Shown: positions 17,944 to 26,303, numbered from the stretch's first letter. The stretch: 64,000 nt of DNA from Nostocales cyanobacterium Centralia_MAG_434 (GCA_021324415.1 JAJPJF010000177.1:1-64000); one strand, 5' to 3'. The notes: generated by a model from the sequence alone, not told the origin. Made by a program: numbers and translations.

Positions 17944-18369
17944 AAGTTTATTACCTAGTTGAACTCAATAAGATTTTGAAATAAAGTATAAAAACTTATT
18001 TTTTACTTTCCATCCTGCTGACGACTTAACTAAACCCATCGATATCTATAGATTTTTCATATTTATTAGACTCATTCCTAGGTCTAAATATATATTCCCT
18101 AAGATTGAAGATGATTGAGTTGAATCACTAAAGAGTTCAGAATTCAGGAAACAGAATTCTCTCATAATTGCTGTATTTTAAAGATGGCAGGTAAAAGATT
18201 CAGGCTGCTGGAAATCACTATTTAAGTCAGCTTTCTTTAGAAGTCTACTCTTGGTAATAGCGACCTAAACCCTACATAATAGTATTCTGGGTTCTAAATT
18301 CAACCCAACTGCATTCTTCGGCAATAAAAACGCACTCGTGATTAATAGTTATCAAGTTATCAAAATAAA
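17944..18369. other. Divergent intergenic region
   Basis: These 426 bp separate the minus-strand DUF2382 gene from the plus-strand aldolase gene and must hold both promoters. One small palindromic hairpin, AGAATTC and GAATTCT around 18139-18160, is visible. No gene or operator is recognised. Confidence 0.5.
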
Positions 18370-19002
18370 ATGTCTGAGCAACTTTGGCTATCAACTTTAC
18401 AGAAAAACCGTTTAATCGCTGTTATTCGTACTGACGATTTCTCATTAGCACACCAAATGGCTTTAGCAATAGCATCTGGTGGAGTGCAGTTAATTGAAAT
18501 AACTTGGAATAGCGATCGCGCGCCTGAATTAATTGCGCAACTACGTGCAGAATTACCTACGTGCATTATTGGTACTGGGACACTATTCAATTTAAAGCAA
18601 ATACAAGCAGCAGTTAGTTCTGGAGCACAATTTCTTTTCACTCCCCATGTTGACCCAGCTATGATTCAACTTGCAGTGTCTCTGGGTGTCCCGATCATAC
18701 CAGGCGCGCTCTCTCCTACAGAAATTGTCACAGCTTGGCGGAGTGGAGCAAGTTGCGTAAAAGTGTTCCCTGTAGAAGCACTAGGAGGAGCTAACTATAT
18801 AAGAAGTTTACAAGGACCACTAGGGCATATTCCCTTAATTCCAACAGGAGGCGTGACTGTGGAAAATGCTCAGGAATTTTTACAAGCAGGGGCGATCGCA
18901 ATTGCTTTAGGTAGTCATTTATTTCCCAAAAAGTTAGTAGCAAACAATGACTGGGAATCAATTGCAAAACTGGCAGCCAAGTTAGTTCAACAATTAATTT
19001 AG
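18370..19002 (+). CDS. KDPG/KHG aldolase family protein
   Basis: A 210-residue class I aldolase of the Eda family, which cleaves 2-keto-3-deoxy-6-phosphogluconate (Entner-Doudoroff pathway) or 4-hydroxy-2-oxoglutarate to pyruvate. The (alpha/beta)8 fold shows Glu43 in IEITWNS, the GTGTLFN phosphate/substrate loop at 68-74, the TPHVDP segment and the Schiff-base Lys131 in CVKVFPVEALGG, then IPTGGV. Length is normal. Cyanobacteria are reported to use this pathway under mixotrophic conditions. It is followed 98 bp later by an L,D-transpeptidase gene; no functional link is evident. Confidence 0.93.
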   Translation: MSEQLWLSTLQKNRLIAVIRTDDFSLAHQMALAIASGGVQLIEITWNSDRAPELIAQLRAELPTCIIGTGTLFNLKQIQAAVSSGAQFLFTPHVDPAMIQLAVSLGVPIIPGALSPTEIVTAWRSGASCVKVFPVEALGGANYIRSLQGPLGHIPLIPTGGVTVENAQEFLQAGAIAIALGSHLFPKKLVANNDWESIAKLAAKLVQQLI

Positions 19003-19099
19003 GATGAAGAGTTAAGAGCCTACCTTAATAGCAACAATAGACTGGGAATTATAAGAGCAGAGAAATTTTCTCTAACTTTGTCTGTTCAGTTAATGTTCT

Positions 19100-19612
19100 A
19101 TGAGAAGTCTAATATCTCCTAACTGGATGCGTTCCTTAAAATTATTGCTTATGGGTACAGCATTCAGCCTGAGTATTTTTGGTACTACCATAAGTGAGGT
19201 TTGGGCAAATTCAACAAAACAGCTCATTCTGCAACAAATACAGACTTTGCAAAAGTCAGATCAGCGCTGGATTGAAATTAACTTAACAACGCAACGGTTA
19301 ATTGCTTGGGAAGGTGGAAAACCTGTACATGCAGTCATTATTTCCTCGGGTAAACAATCTACCCCTACTCAGATTGGAGTGTTCAAAATTCAATCCAAGC
19401 ATCGATTTGCCCGGATGCAAGGTAAAAACTACGATATTTCTGATGTTCCATATGTGATGTATTACGAAGGTGGCTATGCTATTCACGGAGCATTCTGGCT
19501 GCGAAAATTTGGTATTCCAATTAGTCACGGCTGTATTAATGTTGCACCTGATCACGCTAAATGGCTATTCCAATGGGCATCTTTAGGAACTCCAGTGATC
19601 ATTAATAATTAA
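19100..19612 (+). CDS. L,D-transpeptidase (YkuD domain)
   Basis: A 170-residue exported enzyme that would crosslink peptidoglycan stem peptides or attach proteins to peptidoglycan in the periplasm. An N-terminal signal peptide or anchor occupies about residues 10-36 (LKLLLMGTAFSLSIFG, then VWANS). The YkuD domain follows, with IEINLTTQRLIAWEGG at its start and the catalytic SHGCINV motif, with Cys145, near the end; the upstream histidine is in YAIHGAF. It is a minimal single-domain form with no LysM. A good rho-independent terminator lies about 110 nt after the stop. Confidence 0.92.
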   Translation: MRSLISPNWMRSLKLLLMGTAFSLSIFGTTISEVWANSTKQLILQQIQTLQKSDQRWIEINLTTQRLIAWEGGKPVHAVIISSGKQSTPTQIGVFKIQSKHRFARMQGKNYDISDVPYVMYYEGGYAIHGAFWLRKFGIPISHGCINVAPDHAKWLFQWASLGTPVIINN

Positions 19613-19724
19613 TATTTTCCTGACTCGCTTTACGGCAATTTGGCAACAACTTTAATGAGAACAACGATACTGTAGGTTAATAGATACGGTCTTGCTAAAA
19701 CAACACAACCTGAAACCTCCTTTT

Positions 19725-19752
19725 CCCGGTTAGCTACCGGGGTTCTTTTTTT
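19725..19752 (+). terminator. Rho-independent terminator
   Basis: CCCGGT at 19725-19730 and ACCGGG at 19736-19741 form a perfect stem around TAGCT, followed by GTTCTTTTTTT. This fits termination of the aldolase/L,D-transpeptidase transcript. A CCTCCTTTT stretch directly before the stem resembles an anti-Shine-Dalgarno sequence, so a small RNA ending here is also possible. Confidence 0.8.
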
Positions 19753-19800
19753 AGGGAAAAAGAGGCTTAGGTAATCAACTAATGAGTTCAAGTTAAGTTT

Positions 19801-19932
19801 GTGATCAAGGTCAATGTCTTAGTTAAAGTCACAGACACTGTCAGAGTCCTAGTCAAGGTCAACGTTTTAGTTGACGACGGCGTTGTCGTCAACGTTAAAG
19901 TCTTAGTGAAAAACAAAGACAAAGTAGACTAA
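19801..19932 (+). CDS. Possible 43-residue valine-alternating peptide
   Basis: A GTG-started frame encodes 43 residues in which Val or Leu alternates with Lys, Asn, Asp and similar residues (for example VIKVNVLVKVTDTVRVLVKV), ending in KNKDKVD. The frame is open back to 19786 with the same pattern but has no earlier start codon. The DNA is built of imperfect repeats of GTCAACGTTTTAGTT type and contains a perfect 9-bp palindrome at 19870-19893. It could be a tiny beta-forming peptide, a decayed repeat protein or a structured RNA. No ribosome binding site is clear. Confidence 0.35.
   Translation: MIKVNVLVKVTDTVRVLVKVNVLVDDGVVVNVKVLVKNKDKVD
19870..19893. repeat. Perfect 9-bp palindrome in repeat locus
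   Basis: GTTGACGAC at 19870-19878 and GTCGTCAAC at 19885-19893 pair perfectly around GGCGTT. An alternative stem, GTCAAC with GTTGAC, overlaps it on the left, so the repeated DNA can fold in more than one way. Confidence 0.85.
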
Positions 19933-20057
19933 CAATAGGGAATAAGAAGTAAGGCTGCTACTTAAGCTAACTAAGAGTCAAGCCGAAAAATTATTATTTT
20001 ATGGTTTTGTTGCATTACCCGACTATGTGTCGGGTTGTGCTGCACAAATATATTCAG

Positions 20058-21653
20058 TTAACTCAACTGTGCCACGAGTTGATTTTCCAATAGCGTCTCA
20101 TTAGTTAATAAATCCTCAACTGTGATTCGCAAAAAGCGTTGCTCATCCACTTGAAAGAAGATTTTAATGCGATCGCGTCCAGGATAACCAAGTGGTGTCA
20201 GTTGGGCAATAGTTCTCGCACCATCTTTATCATTAAGGGGTTTAACACTAGTTTGACCGCTTTCCAAACGACGCGTCATGAGGCGATCGCCATCAAAATA
20301 AACTTCTGTGCTGCCTGTGTCTGCCCCCAATTCTCCCATAATCAATTCAATGCTGGGTTGACTCTCCACAGAAGCACCTAAGACCAATTCCACAGGCTGA
20401 ATCATCGGGTAAGGTTGCCCAGCCCTGATGATAGAATGCCAATTGTGGCGATTATGGCGACGATCCCAGTAACGAATACCATAGCTATGGTAGAGAAAAT
20501 CTTTGAGTTCTACCCCTTGAGCCAGTTGCAACGCACCTTGAGCGATCGCTTCAAAAGGTCGTTCGCAACGAATCTTTTTGGGTTCAAAATACTGTTGTAT
20601 CCACGTTTGAACAGCTGGGAGTTGGACTGTCCCGCCGACTAACAAAACTGCATCAATATCTGAAGGTTCGATTCCCTGACGGCGCGCTTGTTGTAGTAGA
20701 GTTGTCATTGACTCATCTAGCAATTCAAAAAACGAGTGTTCTTTTAGAATATCTTCCAAAGTATCGCGGTTAATTTCTAGTTCATAGCTTTCAAAAGTCT
20801 CATCATTGAAATAAACTTCACTCGCTTGAGTTTGGGTAGATAGCTGGATTTTTAATCGTTCCGCTAATCTGAGTGTTAGGGGACTAACCACCAAGTTCTG
20901 AGTCTTGGCAAAGTAATCAACCAGCCAATTATCAATATCACTACCACCTAAATTCTGCCCAGCTTTCGCTAAGACACGGGCAGTTTTTACCTTTTGTTTT
21001 GAATCAACTAAGGATTTGTTCCCCCACTTGACAATAAATCCTAAAGGTTTTTGAGCTGCTTGTTGGCTTTTATTCAACTGAACAAGAGACAAATCTAACG
21101 TTCCACCGCCAAAATCGATCACTAGCAGAACTTCTTGGTCTGCCATACCATATCCCAAAGCTGCGGCTGTAGGTTCATCCAACATCCGCACTTGTTCTAC
21201 AGGTAAGGTTTGGCACACTGTACCTAACCAGTGACGATAAGCTTCAAAGCTATCTACAGGTACAGTTAACACTAAAGAGTCTAGACCACCCTGTTGGGAT
21301 GTTAATTGCGAAATCACTTGGGTGAGAAACCATTGTCCGACTTGCTCAAAGGTGACTATCTGCTGGTCTAGTTCTGGTAAAAAGCCTTGGATACTTGTGC
21401 CAATACCACGCTTGAAGCTGCGGAAAAATCGTGGGTCGTTCTTCAAATCAAGACCGTGATCGCGCACCTGTTGCCCAACTATAACTTGTTGGAGTGCAGC
21501 ATCTTCAACATAAACCAAGCTGGGAATCAAAGGAGGATTCAAGCTTTGTTGAACTGATAAACCGGGTAGGCTAAGTGTTTCCGGCTTTTGAGTTACGGAG
21601 TTCCATCGAGCAATGACTGTATTGCTTGTACCAAAATCAATTGCTATTGCCAT
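20058..21653 (-). CDS. Hsp70-family protein, DnaK paralogue
   Basis: A protein of about 531 residues starting at ATG 21653 (MAIAIDFGTSNTVIARW); an upstream in-frame start at 21674 adds seven residues and is less likely. The actin-like ATPase domain spans residues 1 to about 370, with phosphate loops DFGTSNT and DFGGGTLDLSLV and adenosine motif LVGGTVQLPAVQTWI. Only a beta-sandwich-like substrate region of about 150 residues follows and the helical lid of DnaK is missing, giving a shorter chain than the usual 610-640. Such lidless Hsp70 paralogues are common in cyanobacteria. No dnaJ or grpE gene is adjacent. The client is unknown. Confidence 0.9.
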   Translation of the reverse strand: MAIAIDFGTSNTVIARWNSVTQKPETLSLPGLSVQQSLNPPLIPSLVYVEDAALQQVIVGQQVRDHGLDLKNDPRFFRSFKRGIGTSIQGFLPELDQQIVTFEQVGQWFLTQVISQLTSQQGGLDSLVLTVPVDSFEAYRHWLGTVCQTLPVEQVRMLDEPTAAALGYGMADQEVLLVIDFGGGTLDLSLVQLNKSQQAAQKPLGFIVKWGNKSLVDSKQKVKTARVLAKAGQNLGGSDIDNWLVDYFAKTQNLVVSPLTLRLAERLKIQLSTQTQASEVYFNDETFESYELEINRDTLEDILKEHSFFELLDESMTTLLQQARRQGIEPSDIDAVLLVGGTVQLPAVQTWIQQYFEPKKIRCERPFEAIAQGALQLAQGVELKDFLYHSYGIRYWDRRHNRHNWHSIIRAGQPYPMIQPVELVLGASVESQPSIELIMGELGADTGSTEVYFDGDRLMTRRLESGQTSVKPLNDKDGARTIAQLTPLGYPGRDRIKIFFQVDEQRFLRITVEDLLTNETLLENQLVAQLS

Positions 21654-22101
21654 AATTTCTTGATTATCTCGCACCCAAAGACTAAATTGTCAACGAATTT
21701 TGTCATAGGTGTAGCAGATACTCTATCTTGTCGTTCCATAGCTAAATCATCTATTACACCCATTACATCCGTTGCTTGTATTGGCGTGAGACTATTTTCC
21801 CACAAGCTAACAACAGAAAAATCTCTACCCCAGCTTATTAGATTGAGGTGTATCTATCTTAGCTTCTGCAACATGCTGAAGATCCAAAGCAATGCAGTCA
21901 TAGAGAGTAGGTACAACAATGTATCTTTGGGAGGTTTTGTCAAGATGATTAAATATTTTTTAATATAGAAAATGTATCTTGCGTTAGGAGTCAAACAAGC
22001 CACTACATGCTGCAATTCTGACACTAGCTGCTCTTAAAGATAGTTAAAGCGGCTACGAAATCTTTCGATCATCAGGTTTTTCACCAACAAAGCAGAGAAT
22101 C
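21654..22101. other. Divergent intergenic region
   Basis: About 450 bp between the Hsp70 gene and a small plus-strand gene. An open frame crossing from 21588 to 21968 on the plus strand overlaps the Hsp70 start and has no protein-like pattern. No CIRCE-type heat-shock inverted repeat was seen. Nothing else is recognised. Confidence 0.5.
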
Positions 22102-22323
22102 ATGACTAATCAATCATCTGAGTCTAGGGAATTTGTGGGTAATCTCAAAAATGGAATTTGGCTATTCGGTATTTCCTCGTGGTTATTTGGCATTACAGAT
22201 CGCAGTATTGCCTCATTTGCAGATGGCTACCTATCTGCGCTGGATCTAGTGCAATTATTTACCGCTGCAACCTTCTTTGTCGCTTGGCTATTTCTCAAGC
22301 CAACATCTAAATTTAGGGCTTAA
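22102..22323 (+). CDS. Small two-helix membrane protein
   Basis: A 73-residue protein with a polar start and two hydrophobic segments (about residues 17-31, NGIWLFGISSWLFGI, and 48-66, LVQLFTAATFFVAWLFL), ending in a short basic tail. It is preceded by AAAGCAGAGAATC, a fair ribosome binding site. No family is recognised. It is followed by a strong hairpin that may end its transcript. A role at the membrane is all that can be inferred. Confidence 0.6.
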   Translation: MTNQSSESREFVGNLKNGIWLFGISSWLFGITDRSIASFADGYLSALDLVQLFTAATFFVAWLFLKPTSKFRA

Positions 22324-22448
22324 GCCGAATCAGATTTTGGAATGACTCAAGCTCTAGCACCCTAAAACCTGGGTTCAAGCTTTGTATTTTTACGCAACGG
22401 AGGCTACGCCAATTAAGGCGTTTATATTCTTATGGCATTTGCTCAAAA

Positions 22449-22489
22449 AATCAGGGTAATTCAAACAACTTATTAGAATTACCCTGATT
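22449..22489. terminator. Perfect 14-bp hairpin
   Basis: AATCAGGGTAATTC at 22449-22462 and GAATTACCCTGATT at 22476-22489 are exact reverse complements around a 13-nt loop, between two plus-strand genes. No T-run follows. It may be a terminator of atypical type, a regulatory hairpin for the following gene, or a small inverted-repeat element. Confidence 0.65.
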
Positions 22490-22543
22490 CATTTAGAATA
22501 GTCACTCATGCAAAATCAATTATCCTAAAAGTAGAGGCTTGAT

Positions 22544-22882
22544 TTGTTTGGGGTTAAAAGGGTGACTGTAGAGGAATTCAAGCAATTGATAGAAACACAA
22601 CAAAAATGCCCTGAGTCACTACCACGGGTACTGCAAGCCCTATGGTATGACAAAAAAGGTAACTGGAAAACAGCGCATGAAATAGTCCAAAATGCTAGTG
22701 ATGCTGATAGTGCTTGGGTTCATGCTTACCTACACCGAAAAGAAGGTGATTTGAGTAATGCTAATTACTGGTACAGGCGCAGTAGTCAACCTGAGTTTAA
22801 AGGCGGATTAGATCAGGAATGGGAGCAAATAGCTTCTGTGTTGCTGATGAAGGTAAGCGAAAAATGGATGCTAACGAATTGA
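22544..22882 (+). CDS. Conserved hypothetical protein, TPR-like
   Basis: A 112-residue soluble protein that belongs to a widespread uncharacterised bacterial family, recognised by TVEEFKQLI near the start, [18 protein letters not shown] in the middle and [20 protein letters not shown]. The alternating helix pattern resembles a single TPR-like repeat. The TTG at 22544 has AGAGG 7 nt upstream; a GTG at 22562 (MTVEEF) is the family-like alternative. Its end overlaps the next gene by 19 nt, which suggests cotranslation. The function is unknown. Confidence 0.78.
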   Translation: MFGVKRVTVEEFKQLIETQQKCPESLPRVLQALWYDKKGNWKTAHEIVQNASDADSAWVHAYLHRKEGDLSNANYWYRRSSQPEFKGGLDQEWEQIASVLLMKVSEKWMLTN

Positions 22883-23232
22883 TACAACGTTATGCAGCGG
22901 GAGAAAGAGATTTTCCTAAAGCGAATTTAAGCAAAGCCAAGCTGATTGGAGCAAACTTAGTAGGAATCAATTTATTTGCTGCAGACTTAACTGGAGCTAA
23001 TCTAGCCAAGGCTAAACTGTGGGGAGCTAACTTAAGTGGTGCTAACTTAGCCAAAGCCAATCTAACACGAGCAAACCTGAGCGGTGTGGATCTCAAACGA
23101 GCCAATTTGAGAGGAGCCAAACTCAACAACGTTAAAATGTACGGCGCTGATCTTAAAGAAGCTTGCTATGATGACAGCACCCGTTTTTCTAGAGATTTTG
23201 ATCCAGTTAGTCAAAATATGCACAAGCTATAG
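22864..23232 (+). CDS. Pentapeptide-repeat protein
   Basis: A 122-residue protein read from ATG 22864 ([17 protein letters not shown]). From about residue 18 it is a run of A(D/N)LXX pentapeptides, such as [19 protein letters not shown], forming a right-handed beta helix of four to five coils. It ends in a short CYDDSTRF cap. The start overlaps the preceding gene by 19 nt, so both are probably translated together. The YAAGERDF opening is typical of cyanobacterial members. The role is unknown; such proteins usually bind other proteins. The terminator at 23236-23267 follows directly. Confidence 0.9.
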   Translation: MDANELIQRYAAGERDFPKANLSKAKLIGANLVGINLFAADLTGANLAKAKLWGANLSGANLAKANLTRANLSGVDLKRANLRGAKLNNVKMYGADLKEACYDDSTRFSRDFDPVSQNMHKL

Positions 23233-23235
23233 TAG

Positions 23236-23267
23236 AAGCAGAGACGAAAACTTTTGCGTCTCTGCTT
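23236..23267. terminator. Bidirectional terminator
   Basis: AAGCAGAGACG at 23236-23246 and CGTCTCTGCTT at 23257-23267 form a perfect 11-bp stem between convergent genes, 4 nt after the pentapeptide gene stop. It is followed by a GT-rich stretch ending in TTTT. It likely terminates transcription from both sides. Confidence 0.8.
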
Positions 23268-23309
23268 TGGGTTTGGTTTTGCGGGGTTCGTAATGAGCAA
23301 TTTATCGAC

Positions 23310-23618
23310 CTAGCTCTTTTTTACCTGCTTAGCCATGTTTAAGAAGTAGGAATCTATCTTGCTGTTGGAACGGCGAGTTGTGGAAGAAATTTCAGGAATT
23401 TTGACGGACTCGGTTCTAGTCGCATCTTGAGCTTCAACAGATTTTGAGCCTTTTGGTTCATTAGATTCCAAGAAGTATTCAGATGTAGAGAATCCCAATA
23501 GCTTGCCGGACAACCGAAAAAACTGAGATAGGAAGCTAAAGAAAATTCTGAAGATGTTAGAAACTGATGCTTCTACGCGGATGAAAAGGTTACGGAGAAT
23601 TTGAGTGAGCCTAAACAT
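23310..23618 (-). CDS. Small basic protein of unknown function
   Basis: A 102-residue protein with an amphipathic, Phe-rich N-terminal half (MFRLTQILRNLFIRVEASV, then IFRIFFSFLSQFF), probably membrane-associated, and a polar Ser/Thr/Lys-rich C-terminal half ending in SYFLNMAKQVKKS. It resembles small proteins conserved in heterocystous cyanobacteria, but I cannot name a family. It is isolated between a terminator and the PhzF gene on the same strand. Confidence 0.6.
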   Translation of the reverse strand: MFRLTQILRNLFIRVEASVSNIFRIFFSFLSQFFRLSGKLLGFSTSEYFLESNEPKGSKSVEAQDATRTESVKIPEISSTTRRSNSKIDSYFLNMAKQVKKS

Positions 23619-23698
23619 AACAGCACCCCAAGAATATCCTAACTTTTATTGTGACTGATCACGCCTCATATCATCAATTAACCCATAGCAGAGAAAAC

Positions 23699-24517
23699 CT
23701 ACTTCTCATCTAGAGTGGTCAACTCTCCTTTGAGGATAGTGACTGCTTGCCCACTGATACAAACACGAGAGCCACCATCATAAGTTATCTTTAATACACC
23801 ACCCCGACTAGATGCTTGGTATGCCAAGAACTGATCTTTGTTGAGGCGATCGCGCCAGAAGGGAGCAAGACAACAATGAGCTGCTCCTGTAACGGGGTCT
23901 TCATTAATTCCTGCACCTGGTGCAAAGAATCGAGAGATAAAATCGTATTCAGAATCTTTGTTGGTTAAACTAGTAACAATAGTTTTCGAGATGGGTAAAG
24001 CTTTGAGTAGCTCAAAATTTGGTTGTATTTTTCTTACCCACTCTTCTGACTCCACTTCTACCAAATAAGCTAGGGAATTTTTCATCACAGACATAATAGA
24101 TTCTATGGGAATACCCAAAGCTTGATGAAGTTCTAAAGAAAGGATTGTCACTTCTGAACGATTCACTGGGAAATCAAGTTCTATCCACTCTTCCTTTTTG
24201 TGAGCAATGAGGAGACCACTCTTAGTATAAAAACGTGCAGCGGTTTCAGATGAAAGATATCCCTCAGACCAAAGAACATGAGCACTTGCTAATGTCGCAT
24301 GACCACACAGTGGAACTTCTACCGTCGGTGTAAACCAACGCAGATTATACCCATCATCCTGTCGCACAAGAAATGCCGTCTCTGATAAATTCATTTCTTG
24401 TGCCACTTTCTGCATCCAATCTTCTGACCTAGGCGCGGGCAAAACACAGACAGCAGCAGGATTACCTTGAAAAGGTGTGTTGGTAAATGCGTCTACTTGA
24501 GTAATAGTCTGTCCCAT
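23699..24517 (-). CDS. PhzF-family isomerase/epimerase
   Basis: A 272-residue protein of the PhzF fold (two diaminopimelate-epimerase-like domains). It shows VDAFTNTPFQGNPAAVCVLP at the start and NLSETAFL, where Glu46 matches the family catalytic glutamate; the second domain has FAPGAGINEDPVTGAAHCCL, the GxxEDPVTGSAH signature with Ser replaced by Ala. In Pseudomonas the prototype isomerises a phenazine precursor, but most bacterial members act on unknown substrates. No phenazine genes are nearby. The start at 24517 is well placed. Function is inferred from fold only. Confidence 0.92.
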   Translation of the reverse strand: MGQTITQVDAFTNTPFQGNPAAVCVLPAPRSEDWMQKVAQEMNLSETAFLVRQDDGYNLRWFTPTVEVPLCGHATLASAHVLWSEGYLSSETAARFYTKSGLLIAHKKEEWIELDFPVNRSEVTILSLELHQALGIPIESIMSVMKNSLAYLVEVESEEWVRKIQPNFELLKALPISKTIVTSLTNKDSEYDFISRFFAPGAGINEDPVTGAAHCCLAPFWRDRLNKDQFLAYQASSRGGVLKITYDGGSRVCISGQAVTILKGELTTLDEK

Positions 24518-24782
24518 ACTGACAACATGCCTTCTTTAAGAAGGCGAAAGTACGAAGATTCTATAGACCTTGTTGATTTTAACATGTTATGTTACTCTCA
24601 AATTCTGCATAAAGTTCGCCATCTTTGCTATATGCAATAGACGACCTCACAAAATTTTAAGGTGAATTAAATTTAGAATTTTAACTTTGAATTATGGAAG
24701 CAGGCTTAAGATGAAGAAAGAGAGGAAAAAGGTTTGTTACCTACTCTAACGTCATCATTCAATCTAAACTTAGCATTTGCAT

Positions 24783-25604
24783 ATGAATTTCTCATCAGCG
24801 CGCCAAAACTTTTACCAAGAGATCCAGCAGCCTGATGAGTTGATCGACTTGGCAAAAGCAGCCTTATATATTGCACAAGAAGAATACCCTGATCTCGATC
24901 CCGAGGAATATCTCAACTCGCTTGACACAATGGCAGCAGAGGTTGAGGAACGCTTACCTGTAAGGCGTTATCCTCTACGAATTATTCAAAGTCTTAACCA
25001 GTACCTCTATGATGATTTAGGATTTACTGGAAACAAAAAAGACTATTATGATCCTCGCAATAGCTTTTTTAATGAAGTCATTGATCGCCGAGTAGGAATT
25101 CCCATTACACTATCACTGCTTTATGTAGAAGTTGCTCGACGGATCGATTTTCCTATGGTGGGGATTGGAATGCCAGGACATTTCCTAATTCGACCTGATG
25201 TTCCAGACATGGAAATTTTTGTTGATGCATTTAATTGTGGCGAAGTTATATTTGCACAGGATTGTCAGACAAAGCTGAATCAGATTTATCAAAAAAATGT
25301 ACCACTACAACCAGAATTTTTAGCACCAGTAACTCATCGGCAGTTTTTGGCACGCATGCTAACAAATCTAAAATATATTTACATCGATAAACAAGAGTTA
25401 GAAAAAGCTTTAACAATAGTTGAGCGAATTTTACTTTTGTTTCCTGGTGTACCTTTTGAATTGCGCGATCGCGGTCTTCTTTGTTATCGCCTCGGCAGGT
25501 TTTCTCAAGCAGCTGTTGACCTAGAGAATTATCTTCAAAAATCTCCCAACGCCTTTGATGCTGTTGTGATTCGGCGATTACTGACTCAACTAAGTAGGGA
25601 ATAA
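24783..25604 (+). CDS. SirB1-family transglutaminase-like protein with TPR
   Basis: A 273-residue soluble protein, read from ATG 24783 (MNFSSARQNFYQEI); a TTG two codons earlier is less likely. The N-terminal two-thirds is a transglutaminase-like core (Transglut_core2) with RRVGIPITLSLLYVEVARRI, GIGMPGHFLIRPD and FVDAFNCGEVI; the usual catalytic Cys is not evident in the first of these. The C-terminal third has TPR-like helices (about 190-270). Family members are conserved across bacteria but poorly characterised. It faces the SRPBCC gene tail to tail. Confidence 0.88.
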   Translation: MNFSSARQNFYQEIQQPDELIDLAKAALYIAQEEYPDLDPEEYLNSLDTMAAEVEERLPVRRYPLRIIQSLNQYLYDDLGFTGNKKDYYDPRNSFFNEVIDRRVGIPITLSLLYVEVARRIDFPMVGIGMPGHFLIRPDVPDMEIFVDAFNCGEVIFAQDCQTKLNQIYQKNVPLQPEFLAPVTHRQFLARMLTNLKYIYIDKQELEKALTIVERILLLFPGVPFELRDRGLLCYRLGRFSQAAVDLENYLQKSPNAFDAVVIRRLLTQLSRE

Positions 25605-25628
25605 CTGTCCTCGATCATTGACCAGTAA

Positions 25629-26078
25629 CTATATACTGGTCTGTTCTGCCTCTGCGACTTGTTTGAGGCGGTAAAGTTGATCTTGCATATCTTTTTTTGT
25701 CCAAGTTGCGGCAAAAGTTATAAAGCCCCAACTTATCAGAGGGTTGGGAATCTCAAATTCAAAACGGTTAAGCAGACGAGTTCCTTGATCAATTGGTTGG
25801 CACTCCCAGCGATCGCGTCCTTTAAAAAAACCTTCAAAGCCCCACACGATCAATCCAGGTTGTCTTTCCACCACTGTGCTATTTAGTGTAGGCTCTATTA
25901 GGGGTATTTGAATAACAAAACGACTTTTAGCACCTACCTCAGTATTCCATTCACCTACAGGTTCACAACGCAAAACAGGATTGAGCCAACGGTGCATTAA
26001 CACCCGATCTGTAATACAGTGCTCCACCACCGTAGCTGTGGCATTAATCTGAATTGACTGTTCAAAAACTTGTGACAT
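25629..26078 (-). CDS. SRPBCC-fold protein
   Basis: A 149-residue START/polyketide-cyclase-like protein that should form a deep hydrophobic cavity. It opens MSQVFEQSIQINATATVVEH, the strand-helix start of the fold, and continues with WLNPVLRCEPVGEWNTEVGA, ERQPGLIVWGFEGFFKG and the long C-terminal helix (FAATWTKKDMQDQLYRLKQV). Cyanobacterial homologues are common and uncharacterised; ligand unknown. The gene ends 24 bp from the convergent SirB1-like gene and begins next to a tandem repeat tract. Confidence 0.85.
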   Translation of the reverse strand: MSQVFEQSIQINATATVVEHCITDRVLMHRWLNPVLRCEPVGEWNTEVGAKSRFVIQIPLIEPTLNSTVVERQPGLIVWGFEGFFKGRDRWECQPIDQGTRLLNRFEFEIPNPLISWGFITFAATWTKKDMQDQLYRLKQVAEAEQTSI

Positions 26079-26127
26079 CTCAAATCTCTAATGCTGTGGC
26101 TGGAATAAGCGTAACCCAAAACAGTCC

Positions 26128-26192
26128 CCCATATCCCCCTTGTCCTCCTTGTCTCCCTTGTCCCCCACGTCCCCCTCGTCCCCCACATCCCC
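26128..26192. repeat. CCCTTGTCC-type repeat tract
   Basis: A degenerate array of CCCCCTTGTCC, CCCCCACGTCC and CCCCCTCGTCC units lies between the divergent SRPBCC and cysH genes. It is a diverged member of the array family seen near comEC and inside recJ. Confidence 0.85.
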
Positions 26193-26211
26193 CTCCACCC
26201 TAGGTGGTAAT

Positions 26212-26244
26212 TTCCGAACTTATACATAATTCCGACCGGATTAT
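26212..26244 (+). promoter_or_regulatory. Possible operator upstream of cysH
   Basis: Two TTCCGA half-sites (26212 and 26230) and the partly symmetrical ATTCCGACCGGATTAT at 26229-26244 lie 60-90 bp before cysH. The shape resembles binding sites of Rrf2-family regulators (IscR/CymR type), which control cysteine and Fe-S genes in many bacteria. This is a weak motif-level guess. Confidence 0.25.
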
Positions 26245-26303
26245 GAGTCTTTTGATGTAAAATAAAACTTAATCAAGATTCGAAACAAATTTGACGAAAA
26301 TTT

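Noticed and set aside
18003-18369. tRNA or small RNA gene in the gap before the aldolase
   Set aside because: No cloverleaf, CCA-like end or conserved RNA motif was seen; only a small EcoRI-type palindrome pair.
22890-23129. Minus-strand frame of 79 codons, Leu/Ala/Lys-rich
   Set aside because: It is the antisense of the pentapeptide repeat and mirrors its five-residue periodicity.
25997-26227. Minus-strand frame with GTRGT repeats
   Set aside because: Translation of the CCCTTGTCC array joined to the start of the SRPBCC gene.
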